Shown piece after piece: positions 1-7,702 of a stretch of DNA of 33,800 bases. This DNA comes from Rhizobium sp. Q54 (GTDB taxonomy: Bacteria; Pseudomonadota; Alphaproteobacteria; Rhizobiales; Aestuariivirgaceae), in assembly GCA_945889445.1 (NCBI GenBank), contig CAMDBX010000039.1, positions 1 through 33,800 on the forward strand. The letters are read 5' to 3'. Made by a program: the position numbers and the translations under genes. The notes under the pieces are model-generated. The model ran no database searches, had not been told where the DNA came from, and worked only from the letters and a program-made list of their open reading frames with translations. How positions within the stretch are numbered: the stretch's first letter is position 1; each line of letters starts with the position of its first letter.

Positions 1-107
1 ATGCGGGCAATGCCCGCCGCCTGCTCGAAGACCTTCGCCATGTTCTGGGCGAACTGCACCGGGTCGGCGAGGGTATATTGGGACGGAACCTGCGGCTTCT
101 CGGACAT
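1..107 (-). CDS. phaC: N-terminus of a class I polyhydroxyalkanoate synthase-like protein (partial)
   Basis: Only the first 35 codons are inside the window; the gene reads out of the left edge on the minus strand from an ATG at 107. The visible N-terminus contains YTLADP followed by QFAQNMAKVFEQA, the pattern found at the start of class I poly(3-hydroxyalkanoate) synthases of Rhizobiales, the cytoplasmic enzymes that polymerise hydroxyacyl-CoA on granules. The catalytic Cys and alpha/beta-hydrolase core lie outside the window. In many Rhizobiales phaC sits divergently beside an aminotransferase and hom, which agrees with hom being found at 1243. The assignment rests on a short stretch plus gene order, so it is moderate only. 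Confidence 0.5.
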   Translation of the reverse strand, partial: MSEKPQVPSQYTLADPVQFAQNMAKVFEQAAGIAR

Positions 108-219
108 GGGCTGCTCTTGAAGGGCGAATATGGCGGAACTGTAAAGGGATACGCCAAAAAGGCAAATTGGTCATGAGGAGGGGGAGTGGCGGTTTCGTTT
201 TGCGCCCTGAGGCTGGTTC

Positions 220-250
220 TTGCCCTCCCACCAGTCTCCCGCCATAAGAC
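220..250 (+). repeat. Direct repeat copy 1, upstream of the EamA gene
   Basis: Positions 234-250 are identical over 17 bases to 1185-1201. The similarity extends left to 220 (26 of 31 positions identical, no gaps), and a TGAGG follows both copies a few bases downstream. The two copies bracket the EamA transporter gene: this one lies just before its ribosome binding site, the other covers its last codons and the leader of hom. Confidence 0.8.
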
Positions 251-276
251 AGTGCCTGCTGAGGGAGAACGGTCGC

Positions 277-1212
277 TTGCAGCCCACACCTTCGAACCGT
301 CTGCTGCAGGGATATCTTCTCGGCCTGGTGGGTGTCTCCATCTTTGCGCTGACCCTGCCGTTCACCCGGATTGCCGTGCAGGAGATGAGCCCGCTTTTCC
401 TGTCGATTGGGCGGACGGTGGCGGCGGCGGCTGTTGCGGGTCCCTTGCTGCTGCTGACGCGGCAGAAGTGGCCATCTCGCCGGGAGTTCGGGACGCTGGC
501 CATTGTGGCGGCTGGTGTGGTGCTGGGATTCCCGATCCTTTCAGCCACGGCCATGACCATGGTACCGGCCTCGCATGGCGGCGTGGTGCTGGGCGCGCTG
601 CCACTGGCGACGGCCATCATGAGTACCGTGTTTGCGGGTGAACGGCCCTCAGCCGCCTTCTGGTTCTGGGCCGTGGCAGGTTCAGCGGCCGTCGTGGTCT
701 TTGCAATTTGGGAGGGTGGCCTCAGCTTCCATGCAGGCGACATGCTGCTGGTGCTGGCGGCGGCGAGCGCTGGCATGGGCTATGCGGCGGGTGGGCACCT
801 CTCCCGCAGCCTGGGCGGCTGGCAGGTGATTTGCTGGGCCTTGCTGGTTGCCCTGCCGGTGACCTTGCCGATTACCCTGTTTGCCGCCAGGGGACTGACC
901 GGGCATGAATCCGGCACGGCATGGGCCTGCTTTGCCTACCTCGCGCTGATGAGCCAGCTTGCAGGCTTTTTTGCGTGGAACCGCGGCCTGGCGCTCGGCG
1001 GCGTGGCCAAGGTGGGGCAGGTGCAACTGCTGCAGACCTTCCTGACGCTGGGCGCCAGCTGGGCCATTCTGGGGGAACGGCTCAATGCCGGCATGTTCAT
1101 CTGCGCCGTCTTCGTGGGCCTGTGCATCTGGTTCAGCCGGAAGGCGCAGGTCACCCGCAAGCAGCAGGCGTTGCCAACCCTTCCGTCTCCCGCCATAAGA
1201 CGCGCCAGTTGA
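277..1212 (+). CDS. EamA/DMT-superfamily permease
   Basis: An inner-membrane protein of about 311 residues with roughly ten hydrophobic segments arranged as two EamA repeats, the layout of drug/metabolite transporter family exporters (about 300 residues). The first repeat begins near GYLLGLVGVSIFALTLPFTR; the second contains the typical GGVAKVGQ...GERL pattern near the C-terminus. The TTG at 277 is preferred as start because GAGGGAGA at 261-268 makes a good ribosome binding site; an in-frame TTG at 220 would add 19 non-conserved residues. The substrate cannot be deduced. The gene lies between the phaC-like gene and hom, where relatives often carry an aminotransferase, and is bracketed by a direct repeat, so it may have been inserted there. 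It probably shares transcription with hom, 30 bases downstream. Confidence 0.85.
   Translation: MQPTPSNRLLQGYLLGLVGVSIFALTLPFTRIAVQEMSPLFLSIGRTVAAAAVAGPLLLLTRQKWPSRREFGTLAIVAAGVVLGFPILSATAMTMVPASHGGVVLGALPLATAIMSTVFAGERPSAAFWFWAVAGSAAVVVFAIWEGGLSFHAGDMLLVLAAASAGMGYAAGGHLSRSLGGWQVICWALLVALPVTLPITLFAARGLTGHESGTAWACFAYLALMSQLAGFFAWNRGLALGGVAKVGQVQLLQTFLTLGASWAILGERLNAGMFICAVFVGLCIWFSRKAQVTRKQQALPTLPSPAIRRAS
1171..1201 (+). repeat. Direct repeat copy 2, end of the EamA gene and leader of hom
   Basis: Second copy of the repeat at 220-250; 1185-1201 is identical to 234-250. It encodes the last residues of the EamA protein (SPAIR in the same frame as in copy 1) and runs into the leader of hom. The shared sequence directly upstream of both coding regions suggests that the original hom leader was duplicated when the transporter gene arrived, but other origins are possible. 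Confidence 0.8.
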
Positions 1213-1242
1213 GGAAGATTCACCTTTGGCGGGTTGGTTGAG

Positions 1243-2547
1243 ATGACACAGGCGTTGCGGTTGGGGATTGCTGGGCTGGGCACGGTCGGCGGCGGGGTGC
1301 TGGACATTCTGACCCGGCACAAGGAGCTGGTTGCGGTGCGGGCCGGACGGCCTGTCGAAGTGGTGGCGGTGTCGGCCCGGAGCAAAGGCAAGGACCGCGG
1401 GCACGACCTCTCCAAGCTCACCTGGTACGACGACCCGGTGAAGCTGGCCGCCGACCCCAATGTCGATGTTTTCGTTGAGCTGATGGGCGGCGAGGGCGAC
1501 CCGGCCAAATCCGCCGTCGAGACCGCGCTGAAGGCGGGCAAGCACGTCATCACCGCCAACAAGGCGCTGCTGGCGCACCATGGCTCCGCACTCGCACGGC
1601 TCGCCGAAGAAAAGGGCGTCGCACTGAATTTCGAGGCCTCGGTGGCGGGTGGCATTCCCATCGTCAAGACGATCCGCGAGGGTCTGGCCGGCAACCGCGT
1701 GGGCAAGCTGTTCGGCATCATGAACGGCACCTGCAACTATATCCTCACCAAGATGGCCAATGAAGGCCGCAGCTTCGCCGACGTGCTGAAGGAAGCGCAG
1801 GCGCTGGGCTATGCGGAAGCCGATCCCACCTTCGACGTGGGTGGCTTCGACACGGCGCACAAGCTGGCGGTGCTCACCTCGCTTGCCTTCGGCGTGGAAG
1901 TGAACCTCAAGGCCATCGACATCGAAGGCATCGAGCAGATCACGCTGGATGACATCCGCCAGGCGGGCGAGATGGGCTACAAGATCAAGCTCCTCGGCGT
2001 GGCCGTTGCCTCCGATCAGGGGATCGAGCAGCGCGTGCACCCGACACTCATCCCCAAGGGTTCGCCGGCTGCCGACACAGATGGCGTGTTCAACGCCGTT
2101 GTGGTGAAGGGCGATTTCGTGGGCGACCTGATGCTGGAGGGCCGTGGCGCGGGCGCACACCCGACGGCGTCTGCCGTGCTCTCCGACGTCGTCGACATCG
2201 CGCGCAGCAACTTCCGCCCGGCCTTCGGCATTCCCGCGAAGGACCTGCGGCCCTACAGGGCAGCACCCCAGAAGGCGCATGAGGGCGGCTTCTATGTGGC
2301 CCTCACCCTGCAGGACAAGCCCGGTGCGGTTGCCGCCATCGCGCGCATCCTGGCCGACGAGAAGATCTCGATCGAGCAGATCTTCCAGCGCGGCAAGCTG
2401 GAGAAGGACGAGGCCCGCGCGACGGCGCCCTTCATCCTCATCACCCATGACACGGTGGAAAGCGCCATGCGCGCAGCCCTCGAACGCATCGAGAAGGACG
2501 GCCATGTGGCGGGCCACCCGCGCATGATCCGGATCGAGAGGCTTTGA
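1243..2547 (+). CDS. hom: Homoserine dehydrogenase
   Basis: Cytoplasmic NAD(P)H-dependent enzyme reducing aspartate-semialdehyde to homoserine, the branch point to threonine and methionine. At 434 residues it has the usual length of the ACT-containing form. The N-terminus carries the Rossmann dinucleotide-binding motif (GIAGLGTVGGGV), the middle has the homoserine dehydrogenase signature around NGTCNYILTKM and the substrate-site segment ADPTFDVGGFDTAHKL, and the C-terminal 80 residues form an ACT domain (GGFYVALTLQDKPGAVAAIA), normally the site of threonine feedback. ATG 1243 is chosen over an in-frame TTG at 1234 because it gives the standard N-terminus. The stop overlaps the recJ start, so the two are translationally coupled. 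The glpX gene commonly found between hom and recJ in Rhizobiales is absent. Confidence 0.95.
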   Translation: MTQALRLGIAGLGTVGGGVLDILTRHKELVAVRAGRPVEVVAVSARSKGKDRGHDLSKLTWYDDPVKLAADPNVDVFVELMGGEGDPAKSAVETALKAGKHVITANKALLAHHGSALARLAEEKGVALNFEASVAGGIPIVKTIREGLAGNRVGKLFGIMNGTCNYILTKMANEGRSFADVLKEAQALGYAEADPTFDVGGFDTAHKLAVLTSLAFGVEVNLKAIDIEGIEQITLDDIRQAGEMGYKIKLLGVAVASDQGIEQRVHPTLIPKGSPAADTDGVFNAVVVKGDFVGDLMLEGRGAGAHPTASAVLSDVVDIARSNFRPAFGIPAKDLRPYRAAPQKAHEGGFYVALTLQDKPGAVAAIARILADEKISIEQIFQRGKLEKDEARATAPFILITHDTVESAMRAALERIEKDGHVAGHPRMIRIERL

Positions 2548-4340
2548 CGGGCGAGGCGAAACCGCGCGCCTTCCTGAACGTCGAGCGTTCGGCCTCCGCA
2601 CGGCGCTGGAAGGCCAGGCTCGACGACCAGCGAACGGCGGAAGCGATTTCGCAACGCCACGAACTTCCCGAAATCATTGGTCGCGTGCTCGCCGCCCGCG
2701 GCGTGGGCGTTGACGACGCCGAGGCCTTCCTCAATCCGACCATCCGCACGCTGATGCCACAGCCTTCAGCACTTCAGGACATGGAGAAGGGCGCGGCCCG
2801 CCTCGCCGAGGCCATCACCTCGGGCGAGAAGATCGGCGTCATCTCGGATTACGATGTGGACGGCGTGTCCTCCGCCGCCATGCTGACGCTGTTCCTGAAG
2901 GCGGTGGGCTCGTCCTGTGCCGTGCACATTCCTGACCGCCTCACCGAGGGCTATGGCCCGAGCCTCAAGGCAGTGGAGAGCCTGAAGGCGCAAGGAGTCC
3001 AGGTTCTGGTGACGCTCGATTGCGGCGTGATGGCGCATGACCCGCTGCTGCGCGCGGCGGAACTGGGTCTCGTCACCATCATCGTCGACCATCACCAGGC
3101 GGGCGAAATTCTGCCCGAGGCCTATGCCGTCATCAACCCGAACCGGCAGGATGATACCTCGGGTCTGGGCTATCTCTGCGCTGCCGGCGTCACCATGATC
3201 TTCATCGCCGCCGTCAACAAGCTGCTGCGGTTGAAGGGCTGGTATGGCGAGACACGCCCTGAGCCCAACATGCTGCAGTGGCTGGAGCTCGTGAGCCTCG
3301 CCACCATCTGTGACGTGGTACCCTTGAAGGGTCTGAACCGCGCCTATGTCACGCAAGGCCTCAAGATCATGGCACGGCGCGAGAACTTGGGGCTCGCCTG
3401 CCTCGCCGACGTGGCGCGGCTGAAGCGCAAGCCCGACACCTATGCCCTCGGTTACCTTCTGGGTCCGCGCATCAATGCGGCGGGCCGCATCGGCAATGCG
3501 GCACAGGCGCTGACGCTGCTCACCACTGAGGACAAGGGGGAGGCCGCGCAGATCGCGCAGGACCTCGAGCGCCTGAACCGCGAACGCCAGGAGATCGAAC
3601 TCGCCGTCGTCGACCAGGCCATGATCCAGGCTGACAACATGCTGGGCAAGGAACGCCACGGCAGCGTGCTCGTTGTCTCCGCCAAGGGCTGGCACCCGGG
3701 CGTCGTGGGCTTGGCCGCCGCGCGCCTGAAGGAGAGCTTCAGCCTGCCGAGCTTCGTGCTGGCGGAGGACAAGGACGGTAAGCTCGCCTCGGGCTCCGGC
3801 CGCTCGATCCCGGGGGTCGACATCGGCACGGCGGTGCGCGGCGCCTTCGAATCGGGGCTGATCGTCAAGGGCGGCGGCCACGCCATGGCGGCGGGCCTCA
3901 CCGTCGATAAGGAACGGCTGGGCGACCTCCGCGCCTTCCTTGAGGAGAAACTGGGGCCGCAGGTGGCCGCCGGGCATGACCGGGCGCTGTCAATCGATGC
4001 GGCGCTGACCGCAGGCGCGGCCACGCTCGAGCTGATCGAACTCCTCGAACAGGCCGGGCCCTATGGCACGGCGCATCCCGCGCCGGTTTTCGCCTTTCCG
4101 GCACACCGGGTGCTCTATGCCGCACCCGCCGGGGGTGACCACATCCGCTGCACCATTGCCTCATCGGACGGCAAGAAGCTGAAGGCCATCGCATTCCGCG
4201 CCATGGGCACGGAGCTTGGAGAATTGCTGTTGAACGAGAAGCAGTTAGCCGTGCACGTGGCGGGCCGGCTGACGATCGACGACTGGTCCGGCGCCCGTGT
4301 TCCCAGCCTCCACATCGAGGATGTCGCACGCGTTTCGTAA
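2544..4340 (+). CDS. recJ: Single-stranded-DNA-specific exonuclease RecJ
   Basis: A 5'-3' single-strand exonuclease acting in RecF-pathway recombination and mismatch/base excision repair. The 598-residue protein has the DHH-superfamily phosphoesterase motifs: DYDVDG at residues 102-107, LDCG, and the diagnostic DHH at 182-184, then a DHHA1 domain (GWHPGVVGLAAARL, SGSGRS, KGGGHAMAAGLT) and a C-terminal OB-like RecJ domain. It begins with TTG inside the hom stop codon (TTGA overlap), with GAGAGG a few bases upstream, and the early segment FLNVERSASARRW matches RecJ proteins of the group. Full length, no sign of damage; the tRNA-Glu promoter begins just after its stop. Confidence 0.95.
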   Translation: MTGEAKPRAFLNVERSASARRWKARLDDQRTAEAISQRHELPEIIGRVLAARGVGVDDAEAFLNPTIRTLMPQPSALQDMEKGAARLAEAITSGEKIGVISDYDVDGVSSAAMLTLFLKAVGSSCAVHIPDRLTEGYGPSLKAVESLKAQGVQVLVTLDCGVMAHDPLLRAAELGLVTIIVDHHQAGEILPEAYAVINPNRQDDTSGLGYLCAAGVTMIFIAAVNKLLRLKGWYGETRPEPNMLQWLELVSLATICDVVPLKGLNRAYVTQGLKIMARRENLGLACLADVARLKRKPDTYALGYLLGPRINAAGRIGNAAQALTLLTTEDKGEAAQIAQDLERLNRERQEIELAVVDQAMIQADNMLGKERHGSVLVVSAKGWHPGVVGLAAARLKESFSLPSFVLAEDKDGKLASGSGRSIPGVDIGTAVRGAFESGLIVKGGGHAMAAGLTVDKERLGDLRAFLEEKLGPQVAAGHDRALSIDAALTAGAATLELIELLEQAGPYGTAHPAPVFAFPAHRVLYAAPAGGDHIRCTIASSDGKKLKAIAFRAMGTELGELLLNEKQLAVHVAGRLTIDDWSGARVPSLHIEDVARVS

Positions 4341-4343
4341 CGC

Positions 4344-4372
4344 TTGCCAAGCCGTGCGAACCCCCTTATAGA
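4344..4372 (+). promoter_or_regulatory. Sigma-70-type promoter of tRNA-Glu
   Basis: TTGCCA (4344-4349) and TATAGA (4367-4372) are separated by 17 bases, close to the housekeeping consensus. The expected transcription start is near 4379, about 14 bases before the mature tRNA. It lies immediately after the recJ stop. Confidence 0.7.
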
Positions 4373-4392
4373 GCGGCCACTCGCAAGCGAGG

Positions 4393-4467
4393 GCGCCCTT
4401 CGTCTATCGGTTAGGACGACAGCCTTTCACGTTGTAAAGACGGGTTCGACTCCCGTAGGGCGCGCCA
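4393..4467 (+). tRNA. tRNA-Glu (anticodon TTC)
   Basis: The 75-base gene folds as a cloverleaf: acceptor GCGCCCT pairs with AGGGCGC, the anticodon stem ACAGC/GTTGT encloses the loop CTTTCAC with anticodon TTC, and the T-loop has the GTTCGAC form. The discriminator is G and the CCA end is encoded (4465-4467). An AT-richer segment of foreign appearance follows, as is common at tRNA integration sites, but no second copy of the tRNA 3' end was found nearby. Confidence 0.95.
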
Positions 4468-4911
4468 CTTGCTATCGTACCCCTTAAGTTATTGATTTAG
4501 TTGATACTCAGCAAGGGGTGGAAGGTGGCTACGTACAAGGTTCGCGTACAAGCCGCCGGGATAGAAGGGGCCATTCTCAGGGCGTTTGCAGACCACTCTC
4601 ACCAACCCCTCTATAATCGAGCAGAGCGTGTGGTGGGGTAACCGCCAGCGGCACAGCATTATCTCCACTGATGGAGCGAATGACCTTGCACAGAGAACGC
4701 CGCCGGTTATAGCAATGGACTCATCTCATTTACCGGAACTTGCACCCTCTGCCCTGCTGCCAGAGAGAGCTTTTCGAGTTCTGGTCGAGCCAACAATATC
4801 GCCTCCCGGTATGCGTGTTGCGCTAAGTCAAAGACAACGATCTTTATCAAGTTATTATGTACAAAGTGGCACTTCAGAAGAGTAGACACTTAACTCAAAG
4901 GCTTGGAGAAC
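4468..4911. other. AT-richer stretch after tRNA-Glu, no convincing gene
   Basis: About 440 bases with composition clearly different from the surrounding GC-rich genes. ACCCCTT near 4480 and AAGGGGT near 4513 could pair as a weak hairpin. A GTG-started frame beginning near 4525 runs for about 38 codons, and a frame of about 99 codons follows (4586-4885); neither resembles a protein I recognise, has a convincing ribosome binding site or shows the coding bias of the neighbours. It reads like leftover DNA from an integration next to the tRNA. Confidence 0.5.
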
Positions 4912-4914
4912 ATG

Positions 4915-5187
4915 ATGGGTATCAATTTAAAGCTTGCCCTCGCTGCCTCTACTGCACTGATCCTGATGCTGCCCGCAGCCCCGTCCTTCGCTATGTCCAA
5001 GGACCAGTGTGAAGCCCTGTTCATTAAGGCGGATTCTGATGGTGACGGCGCACTTGCCCAGATGGAAGATCCCAAATGGGAACAACGTATCTTGCACATG
5101 ACGGACATCAAGAAGAAGGATCAGACAATCATTACCAAGGAACAGTTCATGACCTCCTGCGAGAGAGGTGAAATGGACGGCCTGTAG
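4915..5187 (+). CDS. Small secreted EF-hand protein
   Basis: A protein of 90 residues beginning with a Sec signal peptide (positively charged start, hydrophobic stretch LALAASTALILMLPAAPSFA, likely cleavage after AFA). The mature part of about 65 residues has one complete 12-residue EF-hand loop, DSDGDGALAQME, with acidic residues at positions 1, 3, 5 and 12, and a second degenerate helix-loop-helix around KDQTIITKEQF. Two cysteines (DQCEALF and TSCERG) could form a disulfide. It is probably a periplasmic calcium-binding protein of unknown role. GGAGA at 4905-4909 serves an ATG at 4915; ATG 4912 is possible. A strong hairpin follows the stop. It sits in the atypical segment after tRNA-Glu and has no functional partner nearby. 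Confidence 0.75.
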   Translation: MGINLKLALAASTALILMLPAAPSFAMSKDQCEALFIKADSDGDGALAQMEDPKWEQRILHMTDIKKKDQTIITKEQFMTSCERGEMDGL

Positions 5188-5204
5188 GATAACTAGACCC
5201 GCCG

Positions 5205-5233
5205 GAAGGACCATCCAACTCGGGTGGTCCTTC
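5205..5233 (+). terminator. Hairpin after the EF-hand gene
   Basis: GAAGGACCA (5205-5213) pairs perfectly with TGGTCCTTC (5225-5233), a 9-bp stem with an 11-base loop, 17 bases after the EF-hand stop codon. No T-run follows, so termination on this strand may be imperfect. Confidence 0.6.
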
Positions 5234-5476
5234 AACACACATGGCCGGGACGGTAACTACTGCGGTCTCAGGGCCTGTTCGAAAAGCTAGGTGAGAATGT
5301 CTGAAGACCCGTCGATATATGGGCGGCGCGACGCTACACCCGTCTGGTATTCGGACACGTGACATATGAGAAGAACTCGACAGCGCGATAAGTCGGACAG
5401 GGCAGCTAAACTACTTGTGATACCCGTGCTGGTAGTCGTGGCCTGACCGACATTTTGTACCAGAAGCAGTGAGAGA
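5234..5476. other. Non-coding stretch between EF-hand gene and IS remnant
   Basis: About 240 bases with no credible reading frame. The part next to the transposase stop (about 5440-5476) is probably the end of the insertion sequence, but I could not define a terminal inverted repeat or a target duplication. Confidence 0.4.
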
Positions 5477-5712
5477 CTATTGCATGTTTGCGTTTCCGTC
5501 GAGTGCAGGTGGCGGTGCGATGGTCACGGGCGCTTGAGGACGGAAACCGAGGGCAGAATGCGGCCTTCGTGTATTGTAATGGATGCGCCATTGTTCGATG
5601 ATCGCCTTGGCTTCCTTGAGGCTGTAGAAGATCTCGCCATTGAGGCATTCATCCCTGAGCTTGCCGTTGAAGGACTCGCAGTAGCCGTTCTCCCAGGGTG
5701 ATCCAGGCTCAA
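5477..5712 (-). pseudogene. IS3-family transposase, C-terminal fragment
   Basis: Read on the minus strand from about 5712 to a TAG at 5477-5479, the translation includes [20 protein letters not shown], then [19 protein letters not shown] and the block [17 protein letters not shown]. This is the C-terminal end of the IS3-family OrfB integrase (rve) domain; the E of CESF is the third residue of the DDE triad. The two catalytic aspartates, the N-terminal domain and OrfA are missing, so the element cannot transpose by itself. The fragment stops abruptly where the remnant of a thiamine-diphosphate enzyme begins, indicating a deletion or rearrangement at the junction near 5712. Confidence 0.85.
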
Positions 5713-5720
5713 TTTACAAG

Positions 5721-6070
5721 CTCTTCGTTCCAAGCCCTGACAGCCATCGGCGCGGGAGGCGGCAGACGTAGTGATCGTGCTGCTCAAGAACAATGCCTAT
5801 TCGATCCTCGACCTGGAGTTGGCCCGCGTGCGTGATGGCGAGGCCAATGCGCGCATGAATGCGCTCACCTCGCTTGCCAATCCGACGCTTGACTGGATCA
5901 GTATTGCCACCGGCCTCGGGGTTCCCGCCAGCCGCGCTGTCTCCGCGGAGGACTTTCATGCCCGTTTCAAGGCGGCCATGGCGGCAAGCGGGCCACATCT
6001 CATCGAGTGCCAGGTGCCGATCACCCAGGAATGGCGCGCGCTCGAGGATTACGTCCACGCCCATCGTTGA
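5721..6070 (+). pseudogene. Thiamine-diphosphate enzyme (acetolactate synthase-like), C-terminal remnant
   Basis: From about 5757 the frame gives EAADVVIVLLKNNAYSILDL followed by ELARVR, then a stretch ending in PHLIECQVP. This is the C-terminal third of the ThDP-binding domain of acetolactate synthase/benzoylformate decarboxylase-like enzymes; the pattern NNxxYxIL closes the GDG...N cofactor motif. The upstream part (QALTAIG) is in another frame, implying a frameshift near 5750, and the GDG half of the motif and the two preceding domains are absent. A complete member has about 550 residues, against about 105 here. Loss of the rest is probably linked to the adjoining IS fragment. The substrate of the ancestor is unknown. 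Confidence 0.75.
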
Positions 6071-6097
6071 GTTCCGTGCCGCTGCCAGCACAAGAAA

Positions 6098-6125
6098 AGG
6101 CCGCCTCGGAGATCCGAGGCGGCCT
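6098..6125 (-). terminator. Rho-independent terminator of the sulfatase operon
   Basis: AGGCCGCCTCGG (6098-6109) and CCGAGGCGGCCT (6114-6125) form a perfect 12-bp GC-rich stem with a 4-base loop. On the minus strand it is followed by TTTTCTTG, the classical arrangement, 36 bases after the sulfatase stop codon. On the plus strand GATTTCTTG follows, so it may also stop transcription coming from the ThDP remnant. Confidence 0.9.
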
Positions 6126-6161
6126 GATTTCTTGTTGCTCCGCCTGAAAATGGCGGATGCG

Positions 6162-7670
6162 TCAGTGGTTGGCGCTGCTCGTCGACTCCTCGAGCGTCCG
6201 CATCACGGCGTCGAGGTTGAAGGACGCGGGCTTCTGGCGGGGCGGGAACTTCTTGAAGTTCTCGATCTGGCCAGCGACCGCTGCCTGCATGCCATAGATG
6301 ATATAGGCATGACTGATGACCCAATCCCAATAGGTGTTTGAGTTTTCGTCCGCCCGCTCAAAGGGATCACGCCGGAGGTTGAAAATCTTCGGCGCACGAA
6401 GCTTCACGAAGGGTTCGAACCAGCACTGCAGCGTCTTGGCGCGCTGCTCCATCAGCACGACCTTCCAGTCCTGCATACGGATGGCGAGAATGTCGCCGTC
6501 GTCGCTGATGTAGAAGAAGGAGTTGCGCGGGCTCTCCTTCGTCTTGCCGGTCAGGTAGGGCAGCATGTCGAAGCCATCGAGATGAACCTTGTAGGTTATC
6601 TTGCCGACCTTGTGGCCCTTCAGCAGCTTCGCCTTGATGTCCGGTTCGCCAGCGGCCGAGAGGAAGGTGGGCAGCATGTCCTGGTGCGAGACGATGCCGT
6701 TGACCACGGAACCCGCTGGAATGTGCTTGGGCCAGCGCAGGAAGGCCGGCACGCGCCAGCCGCCATCCCAGTTGGTGTTCTTTTCCGAGCGGAACGGCGT
6801 GATGCCGGCATCCGGCCAGGTGTTGTAGTGCACGCCATTGTCGGTCGAGTACATGACGATGGTGTCGTCCGCGATGCCCAGATCGTCGAGCACGTCGAGC
6901 ATGCGGCCGATGTTCTCGTCATGGGCCACCATCACGTCGTTGTAGTCGCCCTGGCCGCCGCTCTTGCCCTTGTGCTTGGGTGCACAGTGGGTGCGGAAGT
7001 GCATGCCGGTGGTATTGTACCAGACGAAGAACGGTTCATCGGCCTTGTTCGCATCCTTGATGAAGCGCAGCGCGTGCTCCGTCACTTCGTCGTCGATGGT
7101 CTCCATGCGCTTCTTGGTGAGGGGGCCCGTGTCGGTGATCTTCTGGCCGCCCTTGCCGTCAGCCCAGCTGTGGATGACGCCGCGCGGGCCGAAATTCTTG
7201 CGGAATTCGGGGTTCTTCGGATAGTCCGGATCTTCCGGCTCTTCCTCGGCGTTGAGGTGATAGAGGTTGCCGAAGAACTCGTCGAAGCCGTGCTTGGTGG
7301 GCAGGAAATCATCTTTGTCGCCCAGATGGTTCTTGCCGAACTGGCCGGTGCGGTAGCCATGTGGCTTCAAGAGTTCCGCAATCGTCGGGTCTTCCTTCTG
7401 GAGGCCCACATCGGCACCCGGCATGCCCACCTTGGTGAGGCCGGTGCGGATCGGGTTCTGGCCGCACAGGAAGGCGGCGCGGCCGGCGGTGCAGCTCTGC
7501 TGGCCATAATAGTCGGTGAAGGCCACGCCCTCGTTGCCGATGCGGTCGATGTTGGGCGTGCGATAGCCCATCTGGCCGCGACTGTTGTAGCTGATGTTCC
7601 ACCAGCCAATGTCGTCACCCCACAGCACGAGGATGTTGGGCTTCTTGGTCTTCTTGGGTTTTGTCGCCAT
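6162..7670 (-). CDS. Type I (formylglycine-dependent) sulfatase
   Basis: A 502-residue alkaline-phosphatase-superfamily sulfatase hydrolysing a sulfate ester of unknown structure. The N-terminal metal site is LWGDDIGW (about residues 17-24). The modification motif is SCTAGR with Cys60, a C-x-A-x-R variant of the usual C-x-P-S-R; this Cys must become formylglycine to be active. STDNGVHYNTW supplies the later metal ligands Asp/Asn, and GGWRVP and the C-terminal subdomain are present. There is no signal peptide: a lysine-rich start leads straight into the first strand, so the protein is probably cytoplasmic unless exported after modification. GGGAGA precedes the ATG. It is the last gene of an operon starting with its probable activating enzyme (8652-9650), 32 bases after the DUF202 gene. 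Confidence 0.93.
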   Translation of the reverse strand: MATKPKKTKKPNILVLWGDDIGWWNISYNSRGQMGYRTPNIDRIGNEGVAFTDYYGQQSCTAGRAAFLCGQNPIRTGLTKVGMPGADVGLQKEDPTIAELLKPHGYRTGQFGKNHLGDKDDFLPTKHGFDEFFGNLYHLNAEEEPEDPDYPKNPEFRKNFGPRGVIHSWADGKGGQKITDTGPLTKKRMETIDDEVTEHALRFIKDANKADEPFFVWYNTTGMHFRTHCAPKHKGKSGGQGDYNDVMVAHDENIGRMLDVLDDLGIADDTIVMYSTDNGVHYNTWPDAGITPFRSEKNTNWDGGWRVPAFLRWPKHIPAGSVVNGIVSHQDMLPTFLSAAGEPDIKAKLLKGHKVGKITYKVHLDGFDMLPYLTGKTKESPRNSFFYISDDGDILAIRMQDWKVVLMEQRAKTLQCWFEPFVKLRAPKIFNLRRDPFERADENSNTYWDWVISHAYIIYGMQAAVAGQIENFKKFPPRQKPASFNLDAVMRTLEESTSSANH

Positions 7671-7702
7671 CGTTTCATCTCCCTTTTTGAATGTCAGGCA
7701 CG

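Noticed and set aside
682-2601. A 639-codon open frame on the minus strand opposite the EamA gene and hom
   Set aside because: It is antisense to two clear genes; its translation is Arg/His/Gly-rich without domains, as expected from GC-rich third positions.
2766-3977. A 403-codon minus-strand frame opposite recJ
   Set aside because: Antisense shadow of recJ, His/Gln/Arg-rich, no domain or ribosome binding site.
4586-4885. A 99-codon frame in the AT-richer region after tRNA-Glu
   Set aside because: No family resemblance, no convincing ribosome binding site, composition not like coding DNA; treated as non-coding.
4393-5760. A formal attL/attR pair for an integrated element at tRNA-Glu
   Set aside because: No repeat of the tRNA 3' end (GTTCGACTCCCGTAGGG) was found downstream within the window, and no integrase gene is recognisable.
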